From: Pseudomonas sp. KUIN-1
GTDB taxonomy: Bacteria; Pseudomonadota; Gammaproteobacteria; Pseudomonadales; Pseudomonadaceae
Reading direction: 5' to 3'
NCBI RefSeq assembly: GCF_009176725.1
Contig: NZ_AP020337.1
Coordinates: 5,568,001-5,632,000, forward strand
Length of the DNA: 64,000 bases
In this document: positions 35,176 to 44,147 of the stretch, one piece after another
How the letters are laid out: each line of letters opens with the position of its first letter
Position numbering within the stretch: position 1 is the stretch's first letter
Notes under the pieces: generated by a model
The model's input: the letters and a program-made list of their open reading frames with translations, nothing else
Told to the model about the DNA's origin: nothing
Database searches by the model: none
Program-made: the position numbers and the translations under genes

Positions 35176-36501
35176 TCAAAATCTATAAGCAGGCCGTTGC
35201 AAGCCCAGGTTCTCGCGCAAGGTCGTGCCTTCATACTCGGCGCGAAACAGCCCGCGCCGCTGTAACTCCGGCACCAGCAACTGCGCGACATCTTCCAGGC
35301 CGCCCGGCAGGTGTGGCACCAGCACGTTGAAGCCATCCGCCGCACCTTGCTCGAACCAGCGTTGCAACTCATCGGCAATCTGCTCTGGCGTACCGATCAG
35401 GCTGTAGTGCCCTCGCCCACCGGCAATCCGCCGTCCCAGTTGCGCCAGGGTCAGGTTTTCCTGATCAGCCAGTTCGGTGAGCAGTTTCTGCCGGCTGCGC
35501 TGGCCGCTGTCGGTCAATGGCAACTCTGGCAGCGGGCCGTCCAGCGGGTAGCCCGACAGGTCGAAATTGCCCAGCATGCGGCCCAGCAGAGCGACCCCGA
35601 CCTGAGGCTCGACCAGTTCCTGAAACGACTCGAATTTGGCTTTGGCCAAGGCTTCGGTTTCGGCCACGACGATGAACACGCCGGGCATGATTTTCAGTGA
35701 GTCTGCGTCACGCCCAAAGGCGCGTAACCGGCCTTTGATATCCGCATAAAACGCTTGCGCACTGGCCAGCGAGGTCTGCGCGGTGAACACCACTTCCGCC
35801 GTCTGCGCCGCCAGATCACGTCCGACTTCCGAGGAGCCGGCCTGCACCACCACTGGCTGCCCCTGCGGCGAACGCGCCACGTTCAGCGGACCCTTGACGC
35901 GGAAATGCTCGCCCTGATGATCGAGCACATGCAGCCTGGCCGGGTCGTAATACTCGCCACTGGCCTTGTCGCGGGTGAAGGCATCGTCTGCCCAACTGTC
36001 CCACAGGCCGGTCACCACCTGATGAAACTCTCGTGCGCGGCTGTAGCGCTCGGCATGCGCCACATGCTCGGCGCGACCGAAGTTCTGCGCTTCGGCGGCA
36101 GCATCCGACGTCACCAGATTCCAGCCCGCTCGCCCACCCGAGAGATGATCCAGCGAGGCGAACTTGCGGGCTACGTGATACGGCTCGTTGTAGGTGGTGG
36201 TCGCTGTCGCGATCAGACCAATATGCTCGGTCACCGCGCTGAGTGCCGAGAGCAGGGTCAGCGGCTCGAAATGATCGGAGCGCGCCATGCGGCTGGCGAT
36301 ATCACCGGTCGCGGCAGCCACACTGTCAGCGACGAACAGCGCATCGAATTTTGCCGCCTCCGCGACCCTGGCCACATGCCGGTAATGCTTGAAATCCAGC
36401 CCTGCATCCGCAGGCACATCCGGGTGCCGCCAGGCGGCGACATGGTGCCCGGTGGCCATCAGGAAAGCGCCCAGCTTCATCTGTCGGGCAGTGGTGCTCA
36501 T
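35176..36501 (-). CDS. Flavin-dependent monooxygenase (NtaA/SnaA/DszA-like, luciferase family)
   Basis: FMNH2-dependent monooxygenase of 441 residues of the bacterial luciferase-like superfamily, in the NtaA/SnaA/DmoA subgroup. Motifs include 'MKLGAFLMATGHHVAAWRHP', 'FVADSVAAATGDIASRMARS', 'EPLTLLSALSAVTEHIGL', 'HVARKFASLDHLSGGRAGWN' with the characteristic NLVTS, and 'RYSRAREFHQVVTGLWDSW'. Related enzymes open sulfonates, sulfones or nitrilotriacetate and need a flavin reductase partner, which is not encoded in this window. Its place between an SsuA-like protein and a TonB receptor suggests organosulfur scavenging. Confidence 0.9.
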   Translation of the reverse strand: MSTTARQMKLGAFLMATGHHVAAWRHPDVPADAGLDFKHYRHVARVAEAAKFDALFVADSVAAATGDIASRMARSDHFEPLTLLSALSAVTEHIGLIATATTTYNEPYHVARKFASLDHLSGGRAGWNLVTSDAAAEAQNFGRAEHVAHAERYSRAREFHQVVTGLWDSWADDAFTRDKASGEYYDPARLHVLDHQGEHFRVKGPLNVARSPQGQPVVVQAGSSEVGRDLAAQTAEVVFTAQTSLASAQAFYADIKGRLRAFGRDADSLKIMPGVFIVVAETEALAKAKFESFQELVEPQVGVALLGRMLGNFDLSGYPLDGPLPELPLTDSGQRSRQKLLTELADQENLTLAQLGRRIAGGRGHYSLIGTPEQIADELQRWFEQGAADGFNVLVPHLPGGLEDVAQLLVPELQRRGLFRAEYEGTTLRENLGLQRPAYRF

Positions 36502-36535
36502 ACCTCACTCCTTACGTGTTGCCTGGGGTCTCGGC

Positions 36536-38803
36536 TCAAAAATCCTTGCGCAACTGCACGCCGAAATAACGTTCATCATCACGCGGCACTGATCGATAAA
36601 CGTAGTTGCCCCCGGTCGCCAGCATTGGCGAGTAGGACTTGTCCGCCAGGTTCTTGCCCAGCAATGCAACGCGCCAGCCACTGTTGTAATCGGCCAGTGC
36701 CACGCTGGCGTTCCAGATGCCGTAAGCACCCTGCCTGGTGTCCGGGTTCTGGCTGATGTCGTACTGCACTTCGCTCTGCCAGCTGTAATCGGTGCCCAGT
36801 TCGATATCCAGGCCGTTGTCCAGCGGGATGGTGTAATCGGCACGAACGTAGCTTTTCCAGTCCGGGCTGTACGGCAGGGTCTTGCCGTCGACATTGCAGG
36901 ACGCCGCCGCACCGGCCGGGCAGGCAAAGCTGTCGATGCGTGCTCTGGTGTAGGACAACGCCCCGGAGAATTTCAGGTTTCGGGTGGCTTGCAGGGCGTA
37001 ATCCAGCTCGACGCCTTCGGTGCTGACGCTGCCTGCGTTGATCAGGCGCGTCACGACCTGCCCGGCAACACTGTCGAAGAAATTCGCCTGATAGTTGTCG
37101 TACTCGCTGTGGAACACCGCCAGGTTGGTGGTCAGGCGATTGTTCCAGGTGGTGGCCTTGAGGCCGACCTCCCAGGTGTTCGAGGTTTCCGGCTTGAGCG
37201 CCTCGGTGTCACGCGGCTGCATGTTGAAGAACACGTTGTAGGCCGGGCCTTTGTAGCCGCGCGAGTAGGTGATGTAGGTCATCACACTGTCGCTCAGGTC
37301 GTACTGCAAACCGAGGCGTCCGGACTTGCCGTCTTCATCCACCGAGCCGGAACTGCTGGTTGCTGGCTGAATGCCGCTGACGGTGGTAGCCGATGTCGAT
37401 ACGCGGCGATGATCGTATTCCAGGTCGTCGTGGGTCCAGCGTGCCCCGGCAATCGCACGCAAGTCCGGGGTGAAGTTGAACGTGGTTTCGCCGAACACCG
37501 AATAACTGTCGGTGGTGGTGCTGTAATCGGCGATGCCGCGATCCTGAGTCGTCGGTGTGATCAGCGTGCGCTGATAGGTCTCGTCGCTCTTGCCGTGCAT
37601 GTAAAACAGCCCGCCGACGTACTCGACAAACCGGCCTTTCGGCGACGCCAGACGCAACTCCTGGGAATACTGGTTGAACGCCAGATCGCCCTTGTCTTCA
37701 GTGCCGGGGAACGCCGCGGTGACAGTGCCAAGCCGGTCGCCGTCCTGATACTGGGTGTTGTCCCAACCACGCCAGGCGGTAATCGAGGTCAGGGTGTAGT
37801 CGCCCAGTTGCCAGTCGAGCTGGCCGGACAGGCCTTTGTTGACGTCCTCGACATGGCTGCGGTAATCGCTGACGACATTGCGGTTATCGCTGTCGGCACG
37901 TACCGGCGCCAGGGCACTGGCGAAGGACGGGGTCAGCGCCTTGGTTACGACACCGTTGGGTGCATCGTCATGGGACTGCATGTAGTCCGCTGCAAGGGTG
38001 AAGGTGATGTCGTCATTGGGTGTGAATTCCAGCTTGCCGCGGGCACCCTTGCGGTTGTAACCGTTGACTTCCTGACCATTGAGCTTGTTGTCGACATTGC
38101 CGTCATAGCTGCCGAACAACGTCGTGATCGAGCCTTTGAGGGTCTGCGGAATCAGGCTGCCGCCAATGCCGAAACGGGTGCGGCTTTCGTTGCCGCTGTA
38201 ATAGGACTGATCGATGTAACCGTGAGTCGCTTCGGTCGGTGCCTTGGTGGTGACGTTGAGCACGCCCGCCGAAGCATTCTTGCCAAACAGCGTGCCTTGC
38301 GGGCCGCGCAGTACTTCGATGCGTTCCAGGTCGAGCAAGTCCAGCGTGGCCTGACCCGGCCGCGCATACACGACGCCATCGATCACCGTGGCCACGGTCG
38401 GTTCGACGCCTGGCGAGGTGGAAATGGTGCCGACACCGCGAACGAACAGCGAAGTGTCCTTGTTGGAAGCCCCGGTGCGGAAATTCAACGACGGCACCTG
38501 CTGCACGATGCTGGCCACGCCATTACGGTTATCGCGCTCCAGTTGTTCGCCCTCGATCACGGACACGGCGACCGGTACTTTTTGCAGCGACTCTTCGCGG
38601 CGTGTGGCGGTCACGGTCACCGATTCCAGCGCTACCGTTTCTGTGTTCTGCCCTGCCGCTGTCTCCGCCATGGCCGGAACACACGGCAATGCCGTCAGCC
38701 CCATCAACAACCACCCACAACGACGCCCCCGAGCGGTATGAGCCTGATCGATCGCCTGCGCCAGAAGCGTGTGTCTGACGCCATCCCCACCTGTTGTGTG
38801 CAT
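36536..38803 (-). CDS. TonB-dependent outer-membrane receptor
   Basis: Outer-membrane transporter of about 755 residues. After an unusually long N-terminal leader (start MHTTGGDGVRHTLLAQ; hydrophobic 'CGWLLMGLTALPCVPAMAE') comes a TonB-box-like ESVTVTATR. The plug domain follows ('VPVAVSVIEGEQLERDN' to 'LERIEVLRGPQGTLFGKNAS'), then a 22-strand barrel ending in the canonical aromatic 'YFGVQLRKDF'. Sequence style fits the iron-complex/sulfate-ester group rather than siderophore receptors with an N-terminal signalling domain. AGGTAGG precedes the chosen ATG at 38803; an in-frame extension to 38938 is possible but not family-like. The context suggests uptake of an organosulfur compound. Confidence 0.88.
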   Translation of the reverse strand: MHTTGGDGVRHTLLAQAIDQAHTARGRRCGWLLMGLTALPCVPAMAETAAGQNTETVALESVTVTATRREESLQKVPVAVSVIEGEQLERDNRNGVASIVQQVPSLNFRTGASNKDTSLFVRGVGTISTSPGVEPTVATVIDGVVYARPGQATLDLLDLERIEVLRGPQGTLFGKNASAGVLNVTTKAPTEATHGYIDQSYYSGNESRTRFGIGGSLIPQTLKGSITTLFGSYDGNVDNKLNGQEVNGYNRKGARGKLEFTPNDDITFTLAADYMQSHDDAPNGVVTKALTPSFASALAPVRADSDNRNVVSDYRSHVEDVNKGLSGQLDWQLGDYTLTSITAWRGWDNTQYQDGDRLGTVTAAFPGTEDKGDLAFNQYSQELRLASPKGRFVEYVGGLFYMHGKSDETYQRTLITPTTQDRGIADYSTTTDSYSVFGETTFNFTPDLRAIAGARWTHDDLEYDHRRVSTSATTVSGIQPATSSSGSVDEDGKSGRLGLQYDLSDSVMTYITYSRGYKGPAYNVFFNMQPRDTEALKPETSNTWEVGLKATTWNNRLTTNLAVFHSEYDNYQANFFDSVAGQVVTRLINAGSVSTEGVELDYALQATRNLKFSGALSYTRARIDSFACPAGAAASCNVDGKTLPYSPDWKSYVRADYTIPLDNGLDIELGTDYSWQSEVQYDISQNPDTRQGAYGIWNASVALADYNSGWRVALLGKNLADKSYSPMLATGGNYVYRSVPRDDERYFGVQLRKDF

Positions 38804-39060
38804 CTGCGTGCCTACCTGAAATATGCCCTGATCCGACAGTGCGATGCGCACTGTCGCCTGTGCGTGCTGACTAAACCGGGTCCGGGCATTCGCGGTGGCG
38901 AGTAGCAGAAAAACCATCTTTGTTAGCGCTAACATCACCAGTATCGGAAAACGACTTATAGATCGTCCAATACTGAAAAATTAGTTTTATATTCCTTTTA
39001 CTTTTATGCGAAGTGATCGAGCATGGCCGACGAAAAGCCCCAGACACGCAAACGCCGAGG

Positions 39061-39800
39061 CGCAGATGTGTGACGCGGAGCGTCACGAAGGGCATTCCCA
39101 CGCTGGAGCGTGAGGAACGATAATCGTCAGGGAGATCGCGGAACGGATAGCGCGCGAGGTGTCCGGGCAAACACCATCGTACCCATGCTCCGCGTGGGTA
39201 TGCCGTTCTGGACGCTCCGCGTCCTCTCCTGAACATGCGCCGCGGCGCAGATGTGTGACGCGGTGCGTCACGAAGGGCATTCCCACGCTGGAGCGTGAGG
39301 AACGATAGCCGTCAGGAAGATCGCGGAACGGGTAGCGCGTGAGGTGTCCGGGCAAACACCATCGCACCCATGCTCCGCGTGGGTATGCCGTTCTGGACGC
39401 TCCGCGTCCTGGCCTGAACATGCGGCGCGGCGCAGATGTGTGACGCGGTGCGTCACCCAAGGTATCCCCACGCCGGAGCGTGAGGAACGATAGTCGTCAG
39501 GAAGATCGCGGAACGGGTAGCGCGCGAGGTGTCCGGGCAAACACTATCGTGCCCATGCTCCGCGTGGGTATGCCGTTCTGGACGCTCCGCGTCCTGGCCT
39601 GAACATGCGGCGCGGCGCAGATGTGACGCGGAGCGTCACGAAGGGCATTCCTATGCGGGAGCGTGAGGAACGATAGCCGTCAGGAAGATCGCGGAACGGG
39701 TAGCGCGTGAGGTGTCCGGGCAAACACCATCGCACCCATGCTCCGCGTGGGTATGCCGTTCTGGACGCTCCGCGTCCTGGCCTGAACACGAGGTGAGGCG
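39061..39800. repeat. 185-bp tandem repeat, four copies
   Basis: CGCAGAT followed by GTG recurs at 39061, 39246, 39431 and 39616, so the period is exactly 185 bp. Copies differ by a small number of substitutions and one small deletion (copy 4 has GTGACGCGG instead of GTGTGACGCGG). Each unit holds a GTGACGCGGAGCGTCAC-type palindrome, CCACGCTGGAGCGTGAGGAA, a unique core (ATCGCGGAACGG...GTGTCCGGGCAA) and CATGCTCCGCGTGGGTATG plus GGACGCTCCGCGTCC. The last copy decays at about 39790. ORFs seen here only reflect the repeat. The stretch 38940-39060 before it holds nothing recognisable. Confidence 0.95.
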
Positions 39801-39829
39801 CAGAGCGTGAGGAACGATAGTCGTAACCG

Positions 39830-39840
39830 CCCCCCCCCCC
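39830..39840. repeat. Eleven-base poly-C tract next to betT stop
   Basis: A run of 11 C (39830-39840) follows the tandem repeats and lies 4 bp beyond the betT stop codon (39845-39847, minus strand). It would be a G run in the betT transcript's 3' end. It is outside any coding sequence; length may vary between cells or be misread in sequencing. Confidence 0.85.
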
Positions 39841-39844
39841 TCGA

Positions 39845-41839
39845 TCAACGCACCAGGTGCAGGAACTGCATATGCCGTTCGTACTGATCGAGCACGTCGT
39901 TGATGACTTGTTCCTTGGTGTAACCCACCAGGTCGTAGTCCTGACTGCCCTCGCTCAAGTGAACCTCGGCGCGGTAGTAGCGGCGGTTGTTCAATTGCTT
40001 GGAGCCCATGCCGCCACGGGCGAACGACGGGGTGAAGAAGCCTTTCATCTGCACCTGGTAGATGAACGGACGCTCTTCGCCGTGACCGATTTCCAGGGTC
40101 ACCGAGTCGTTGGACGGATCGGGGACGTTGACCACGTTCAAGCCCTTCTCGACGAACACCGCTGTCACTTCTTCAATCGCCGGACGCACGGTCTGATCAA
40201 GGAAGCGGTACACCTCGTCTCGCGACGGGTAATGCACCGCCTGGCTCAGACGCTGCCGCCAACCGCCGCGTCGTGAACCGGATACCGGCGCCAGCGAGTA
40301 CAACTGCGCGATCTTGCGCTGCGACTCCATGACGAACGCCTTGTGCAGGCCCCACATCATCAGCAGCAGAATCAGCGAGAACGGCAACGACGTCAGCACT
40401 ACAGCCGATTTCAGTGCATCGATGCTGCCCGAGAACAACAGGCCACTGGTGATCAGCGCCGTGGCCACACCCCAGAACACCCGCAGCCATTTCGGACCGT
40501 CTTCGTCAGGGTTGCCGCCTTTGGCTGACAGTGTCGACAGCACCACCGTGCCCGAGTCGGCCGAGGTGACGAAGAACACGAAGCTGATGAACACCGTGAC
40601 GGCAATCACCGTCTTGCTCCACGGATAGGTTTCCAGCAGCAGGTACAGGGTCATCGACGGATCGTCGATAGCCGACTGACCCAGCGCCGTCATGCCATGG
40701 TTGAGCACTTGATCGATCGCGCTGTTACCGAAGATCGACATCCACGCCAGGGTGAAGCCCAGCGGGATCAGCAAGACACCGAAGACAAACTCACGGATGG
40801 TCCGGCCACGGGAAATACGCGCAATGAACAGGCCCACAAACGGCGCCCAGGCAATCCACCAGGCCCAATAGAACACCGTCCAGCCGCCCAGCCAGTCACT
40901 CGGCTCGTTATAGGCATACACGTCGAAACTCTTGCTCGGCAGAGCGCCCAGGTAGTCACCGATGTTCTGCACCAGCGTGTTGAGCAAGTGCTGAGTCGGG
41001 CCGGCAAACAGCACGAACAGCAGCAGCGCGCAGGCCAGCAACATATTGATGTCGGACATGACGCGCACGCCCTTGTCGACACCGGCGATCGCCACCAGAA
41101 TCGCCGCGCCCATCATCAGGGTAATCAGACCGACCTGAATCCAGTGGGTGTGCGCCACGCCGAACAGGTAGTCCAGACCGGAATTGAGGTGCAGCACCCC
41201 GAAGCCCATGTCTGCGCCGAGACCGAAGATGGTCGCAATGATGCCGAAGCCATCGACGGCATAACCGATAGGACCATTGATGCGTTTACCAATCAGCGGA
41301 TACAGCGCCGAACGCATGGCCAGCGGCAGGTTGTGGCGATAAGCGAAATAGGCCAGCGCCATACCGACGAAGGCAAACACGCCCCAGCCATGCAGGCCCC
41401 AGTGCAGAAACAGCAACTGCATGCCCTGGCGCGCAGCTTCTGCGGTGCCACCCTCGCCCTGCGGCGGCTGCAGCAGGTGCGTCAGGGGCTCTGAAACGCA
41501 GAAAAAGAACAGCGTGATGCTGATGCCGGCGGCAAACAGCATCCCGGCCCATGACAGGTAACTGAACTCGGGTTCGTCGTGGTCGGCACCGAGCTTGATC
41601 TTGCCGAAGCCCGACAAGGCGGTGACCACCACGAAGACCAGGTACAGGGTCATGACCATCATGTAGTACCAGCCGACCGTGTTGGCCGCCCAGTTTTGAG
41701 CCGCCAGCAGCCATTCGCCGCTGGCTTGCGGGAACGCGATCACGACGATGCCGAAAATCAGAATAAAACTCGCAGCGAAATAGAACACTGGAGCATTCAT
41801 GCGAACCATGCCGCTTGAAGAGGAACTCGCAGAACTCAT
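39845..41839 (-). CDS. betT: BCCT-family choline transporter BetT
   Basis: Secondary transporter of 664 residues, sodium- or proton-coupled, for choline uptake in osmoprotection. Twelve membrane helices are evident, with the BCCT signature around 'WTVFYWAWWIAWAPFVGLFI' followed by ARISRGRTIREF. The conserved aromatic-box helix ('FFLHWGLHGW'-like, here LLFLHWGLHGWGVFAF) is present. A cytoplasmic C-terminal tail of about 150 residues ('SLAPVSGSRRGGWRQRLSQA' onward) matches the long osmoregulated BetT form. GGAGG precedes the ATG at 41839. A BetI-like palindrome lies 100 bp upstream. Choline is inferred from family; related BCCT carriers take betaine or carnitine. Confidence 0.9.
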   Translation of the reverse strand: MSSASSSSSGMVRMNAPVFYFAASFILIFGIVVIAFPQASGEWLLAAQNWAANTVGWYYMMVMTLYLVFVVVTALSGFGKIKLGADHDEPEFSYLSWAGMLFAAGISITLFFFCVSEPLTHLLQPPQGEGGTAEAARQGMQLLFLHWGLHGWGVFAFVGMALAYFAYRHNLPLAMRSALYPLIGKRINGPIGYAVDGFGIIATIFGLGADMGFGVLHLNSGLDYLFGVAHTHWIQVGLITLMMGAAILVAIAGVDKGVRVMSDINMLLACALLLFVLFAGPTQHLLNTLVQNIGDYLGALPSKSFDVYAYNEPSDWLGGWTVFYWAWWIAWAPFVGLFIARISRGRTIREFVFGVLLIPLGFTLAWMSIFGNSAIDQVLNHGMTALGQSAIDDPSMTLYLLLETYPWSKTVIAVTVFISFVFFVTSADSGTVVLSTLSAKGGNPDEDGPKWLRVFWGVATALITSGLLFSGSIDALKSAVVLTSLPFSLILLLMMWGLHKAFVMESQRKIAQLYSLAPVSGSRRGGWRQRLSQAVHYPSRDEVYRFLDQTVRPAIEEVTAVFVEKGLNVVNVPDPSNDSVTLEIGHGEERPFIYQVQMKGFFTPSFARGGMGSKQLNNRRYYRAEVHLSEGSQDYDLVGYTKEQVINDVLDQYERHMQFLHLVR

Positions 41840-41930
41840 CGGTTGAGTGCCTCCGGACTGATAAAACCAACTGCAAAAAGCGGATACGGCAAGGGTAAGC
41901 CTCCTGTTGTGAGCGGGCAGCGAACCACCG

Positions 41931-41960
41931 GTTTAACTTGAACGAGCGTTCAATTTAAAC
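41931..41960. promoter_or_regulatory. BetI-type operator upstream of betT
   Basis: TTGAACG-AG-CGTTCAA (41938-41953) is a perfect palindrome, extended by GTTTAA/TTAAAC-like arms to 41931-41960. BetI (TetR family) sites have this TTGAACGTTCAA character, and the position about 95-110 bp before betT fits choline-relieved repression. betI itself is not in the window. Confidence 0.65.
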
Positions 41961-41969
41961 ATGAAAACC

Positions 41970-41990
41970 CCCGCGAGACCTAATCGCGGG
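41970..41990. other. Short G/C hairpin upstream of the betT operator
   Basis: CCCGCGA and TCGCGGG pair around a 7-nt loop; on the minus strand GGTTTTC follows, giving a weak terminator-like shape. No gene ends here. The rest of 41990-42149 shows nothing recognisable. Confidence 0.4.
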
Positions 41991-42149
41991 CCGGTGAATG
42001 CAGGCTCAGGCGTGGGTATGACGCATGCTTGAGCGGGTTCGTTCCCACGCCAAAGAGGCCATTTGCAGCCTGTCAAATGCGCGCTCTGTGAACGCTCATG
42101 GCGCTTCAATCCCGGCCCGAACGCTGCACACATCGTCACCGCACCAACC

Positions 42150-42195
42150 TGTTACCGACTGCCCCAAAACTGCGCAAAAAGTCATTCAGGTAACA
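42150..42195 (+). promoter_or_regulatory. Possible CbrB enhancer upstream of hut operon
   Basis: TGTTACC (42150-42156) and its inverse GGTAACA (42189-42195) are 32 bp apart and lie 110-155 bp upstream of the sigma-54 promoter, an enhancer-like distance. TGTTAC/GTAACA half-sites are, from memory, the type bound by CbrB in pseudomonads. The unusual spacing keeps this tentative. Confidence 0.4.
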
Positions 42196-42306
42196 GCACC
42201 GCGCTCTTCTCGGAAAAATGCTTTCGTGCTGACCAAAACCGCAAGACCCCGTAAATAAAGCCCTTCAGGCCAATTCGATGAGCAAAAAACAGCAAAGGCG
42301 CAAAGT

Positions 42307-42322
42307 TGGTCTTTTGATTGCA
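42307..42322 (+). promoter_or_regulatory. Sigma-54 promoter of the hut operon
   Basis: TGGTCTTTTGATTGCA has GG (42308-42309) and GC (42320-42321) separated by exactly 10 nt, with an ideal TTGCA at -12. The predicted transcription start is about 42332, inside the HutC-type operator. It lies 130 bp before the hutU start. Confidence 0.7.
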
Positions 42323-42326
42323 CATG

Positions 42327-42340
42327 CTTGTATGTACAAG
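42327..42340. promoter_or_regulatory. HutC-type operator
   Basis: CTTGTA-TG-TACAAG is a perfect 14-bp palindrome of the GntR/HutC type (TGTA-N2-TACA core), overlapping the predicted start point of the sigma-54 promoter. This suits repression relieved by urocanate. hutC is not encoded in this window. Confidence 0.75.
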
Positions 42341-42449
42341 TAGAGACAGGCTAAACATTCCGCCTTCTACCCAACTGAATCGGCCTGCTTCGCCAGGCTT
42401 TGCTCGCCCTTCATCGGGCTGGTTCGAATTGATCGCCGAGGATTTTTTT

Positions 42450-44147
42450 GTGACCGAGAATAATCAAGACCTGAAGCAGGACTGGACCCGCCATCGCGAA
42501 GGCGTCGTGCGGGCTGCACGCGGTACTCAATTGACTGCCAAGAGCTGGCTGACCGAAGCGCCGCTACGCATGTTGATGAACAATCTCGACCCGGAAGTCG
42601 CCGAAAACCCCAATGAGCTGGTGGTTTACGGCGGCATCGGCCGCGCCGCGCGCAACTGGGAGTGCTACGACAAGATCGTCGAGAGCCTCACTCAGCTCAA
42701 CGATGATGAAACCCTGCTGGTACAGTCCGGCAAGCCGGTCGGCGTGTTCAAGACCCACAGCAACGCCCCTCGCGTATTGATCGCCAACTCCAACCTGGTA
42801 CCGCACTGGGCCAGTTGGGAGCACTTCAACGAACTGGATGCCAAGGGCCTGGCCATGTATGGCCAGATGACCGCCGGCAGCTGGATCTACATCGGCAGCC
42901 AGGGCATCGTGCAAGGCACTTACGAAACCTTCGTCGAAGCCGGTCGCCAGCACTATGACGGCAACCTCAAGGGCCGCTGGGTGCTCACCGCAGGTCTGGG
43001 CGGCATGGGTGGCGCGCAGCCGCTGGCCGCGACATTGGCCGGGGCCTGCTCGCTGAACATAGAATGCCAGCAGAGCCGCATCGATTTCCGCATCAAGACC
43101 CGCTACGTTGACGAACAGGCCGCAGATCTCGATGACGCACTGGCGCGTATCGCCAAATACACGGCCGAAGGCAAAGCCATCTCCATCGCCCTGTGTGGCA
43201 ACGCGGCGGAAATCCTGCCGGAAATGGTCCGTCGCGGTGTGCGCCCGGACATGGTCACCGACCAGACCAGCGCCCACGACCCGCTCAATGGTTACCTGCC
43301 CAAAGGCTGGACCTGGGACGAGTACCGTGCCCGTTCGGTGAGCGAACCGGCCAGTGTGGTCAAGGCCGCCAAGCAGTCGATGGCCGAGCACGTCGAAGCC
43401 ATGCTCGCCTTCCAGCAAGCCGGCATTCCGACCTTCGACTACGGCAACAATATCCGTCAGATGGCCAAGGAAGTCGGCGTCACCAATGCCTTCGATTTTC
43501 CAGGCTTCGTCCCCGCCTACATCCGTCCGCTGTTCTGCCGTGGCATCGGGCCGTTCCGCTGGGCCGCGCTGTCGGGCGACCCGCAGGACATCTACAAGAC
43601 CGACGCCAAAGTCAAAGAGCTGATCCCGGACGACGAGCACCTGCACAACTGGCTGGACATGGCCCGCGAGCGCATCAGCTTCCAGGGCCTGCCAGCGCGT
43701 ATCTGCTGGGTCGGCCTGGGTCAACGCGCCAGACTGGGTCTGGCGTTCAATGAGATGGTCCGCAGTGGCGAGTTGTCGGCACCGGTGGTGATCGGTCGCG
43801 ACCACCTGGACTCCGGCTCGGTCGCCAGCCCCAACCGCGAAACCGAATCCATGCGTGACGGCTCCGACGCTGTTTCCGACTGGCCGCTGCTCAATGCTCT
43901 GCTCAACACCGCCAGCGGTGCGACCTGGGTCTCGCTGCACCACGGTGGCGGCGTCGGCATGGGCTTCTCGCAGCATTCCGGGATGGTAATCGTCTGCGAC
44001 GGCACGGACGAAGCCGCCGAGCGTATTGCCCGCGTGCTGCATAACGACCCGGCCACCGGGGTGATGCGCCATGCCGATGCCGGTTACGACATCGCTATCG
44101 ACTGTGCCAGAGAGCAGGGCTTGAACCTGCCAATGATCGGACGTTGA
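42450..44147 (+). CDS. hutU: Urocanate hydratase
   Basis: Cytosolic NAD+-dependent enzyme, second step of histidine breakdown (urocanate to imidazolonepropionate), 565 residues. Conserved stretches 'GGIGRAARNWECYDKIVESL', 'QSGKPVGVFKTHSNAPRVLI', 'GLGGMGGAQPLAATLAGACS' (NAD+-binding) and 'HHGGGVGMGFSQHSGMVIVC' are clear, and the active Cys lies in the 'YIRPLFCRGIGPFRWAAL' segment. A GTG start at 42450 preceded by GAGG is chosen because the sequence then begins VTENNQDLK; the longer in-frame ORF starts inside the promoter. First gene of the hut operon here, behind a sigma-54 promoter and HutC-type operator. Confidence 0.95.
   Translation: MTENNQDLKQDWTRHREGVVRAARGTQLTAKSWLTEAPLRMLMNNLDPEVAENPNELVVYGGIGRAARNWECYDKIVESLTQLNDDETLLVQSGKPVGVFKTHSNAPRVLIANSNLVPHWASWEHFNELDAKGLAMYGQMTAGSWIYIGSQGIVQGTYETFVEAGRQHYDGNLKGRWVLTAGLGGMGGAQPLAATLAGACSLNIECQQSRIDFRIKTRYVDEQAADLDDALARIAKYTAEGKAISIALCGNAAEILPEMVRRGVRPDMVTDQTSAHDPLNGYLPKGWTWDEYRARSVSEPASVVKAAKQSMAEHVEAMLAFQQAGIPTFDYGNNIRQMAKEVGVTNAFDFPGFVPAYIRPLFCRGIGPFRWAALSGDPQDIYKTDAKVKELIPDDEHLHNWLDMARERISFQGLPARICWVGLGQRARLGLAFNEMVRSGELSAPVVIGRDHLDSGSVASPNRETESMRDGSDAVSDWPLLNALLNTASGATWVSLHHGGGVGMGFSQHSGMVIVCDGTDEAAERIARVLHNDPATGVMRHADAGYDIAIDCAREQGLNLPMIGR

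Noticed and set aside
36989..38905. 638-codon plus-strand ORF opposite the TonB receptor
   Set aside because: Antisense shadow of a long high-GC gene; the minus strand encodes an unmistakable receptor.
39061..39800. CRISPR-like array
   Set aside because: The period is 185 bp with whole-unit similarity, not short repeats with unique spacers, and no cas genes are present.
39061..39848. Series of 65-125 codon ORFs with repeated peptide sequence
   Set aside because: They simply translate the 185-bp tandem repeat; there is no start context or family similarity.
42318..42449. 44-codon N-terminal extension of hutU
   Set aside because: It starts inside the sigma-54/HutC promoter; the GTG at 42450 gives the normal protein.
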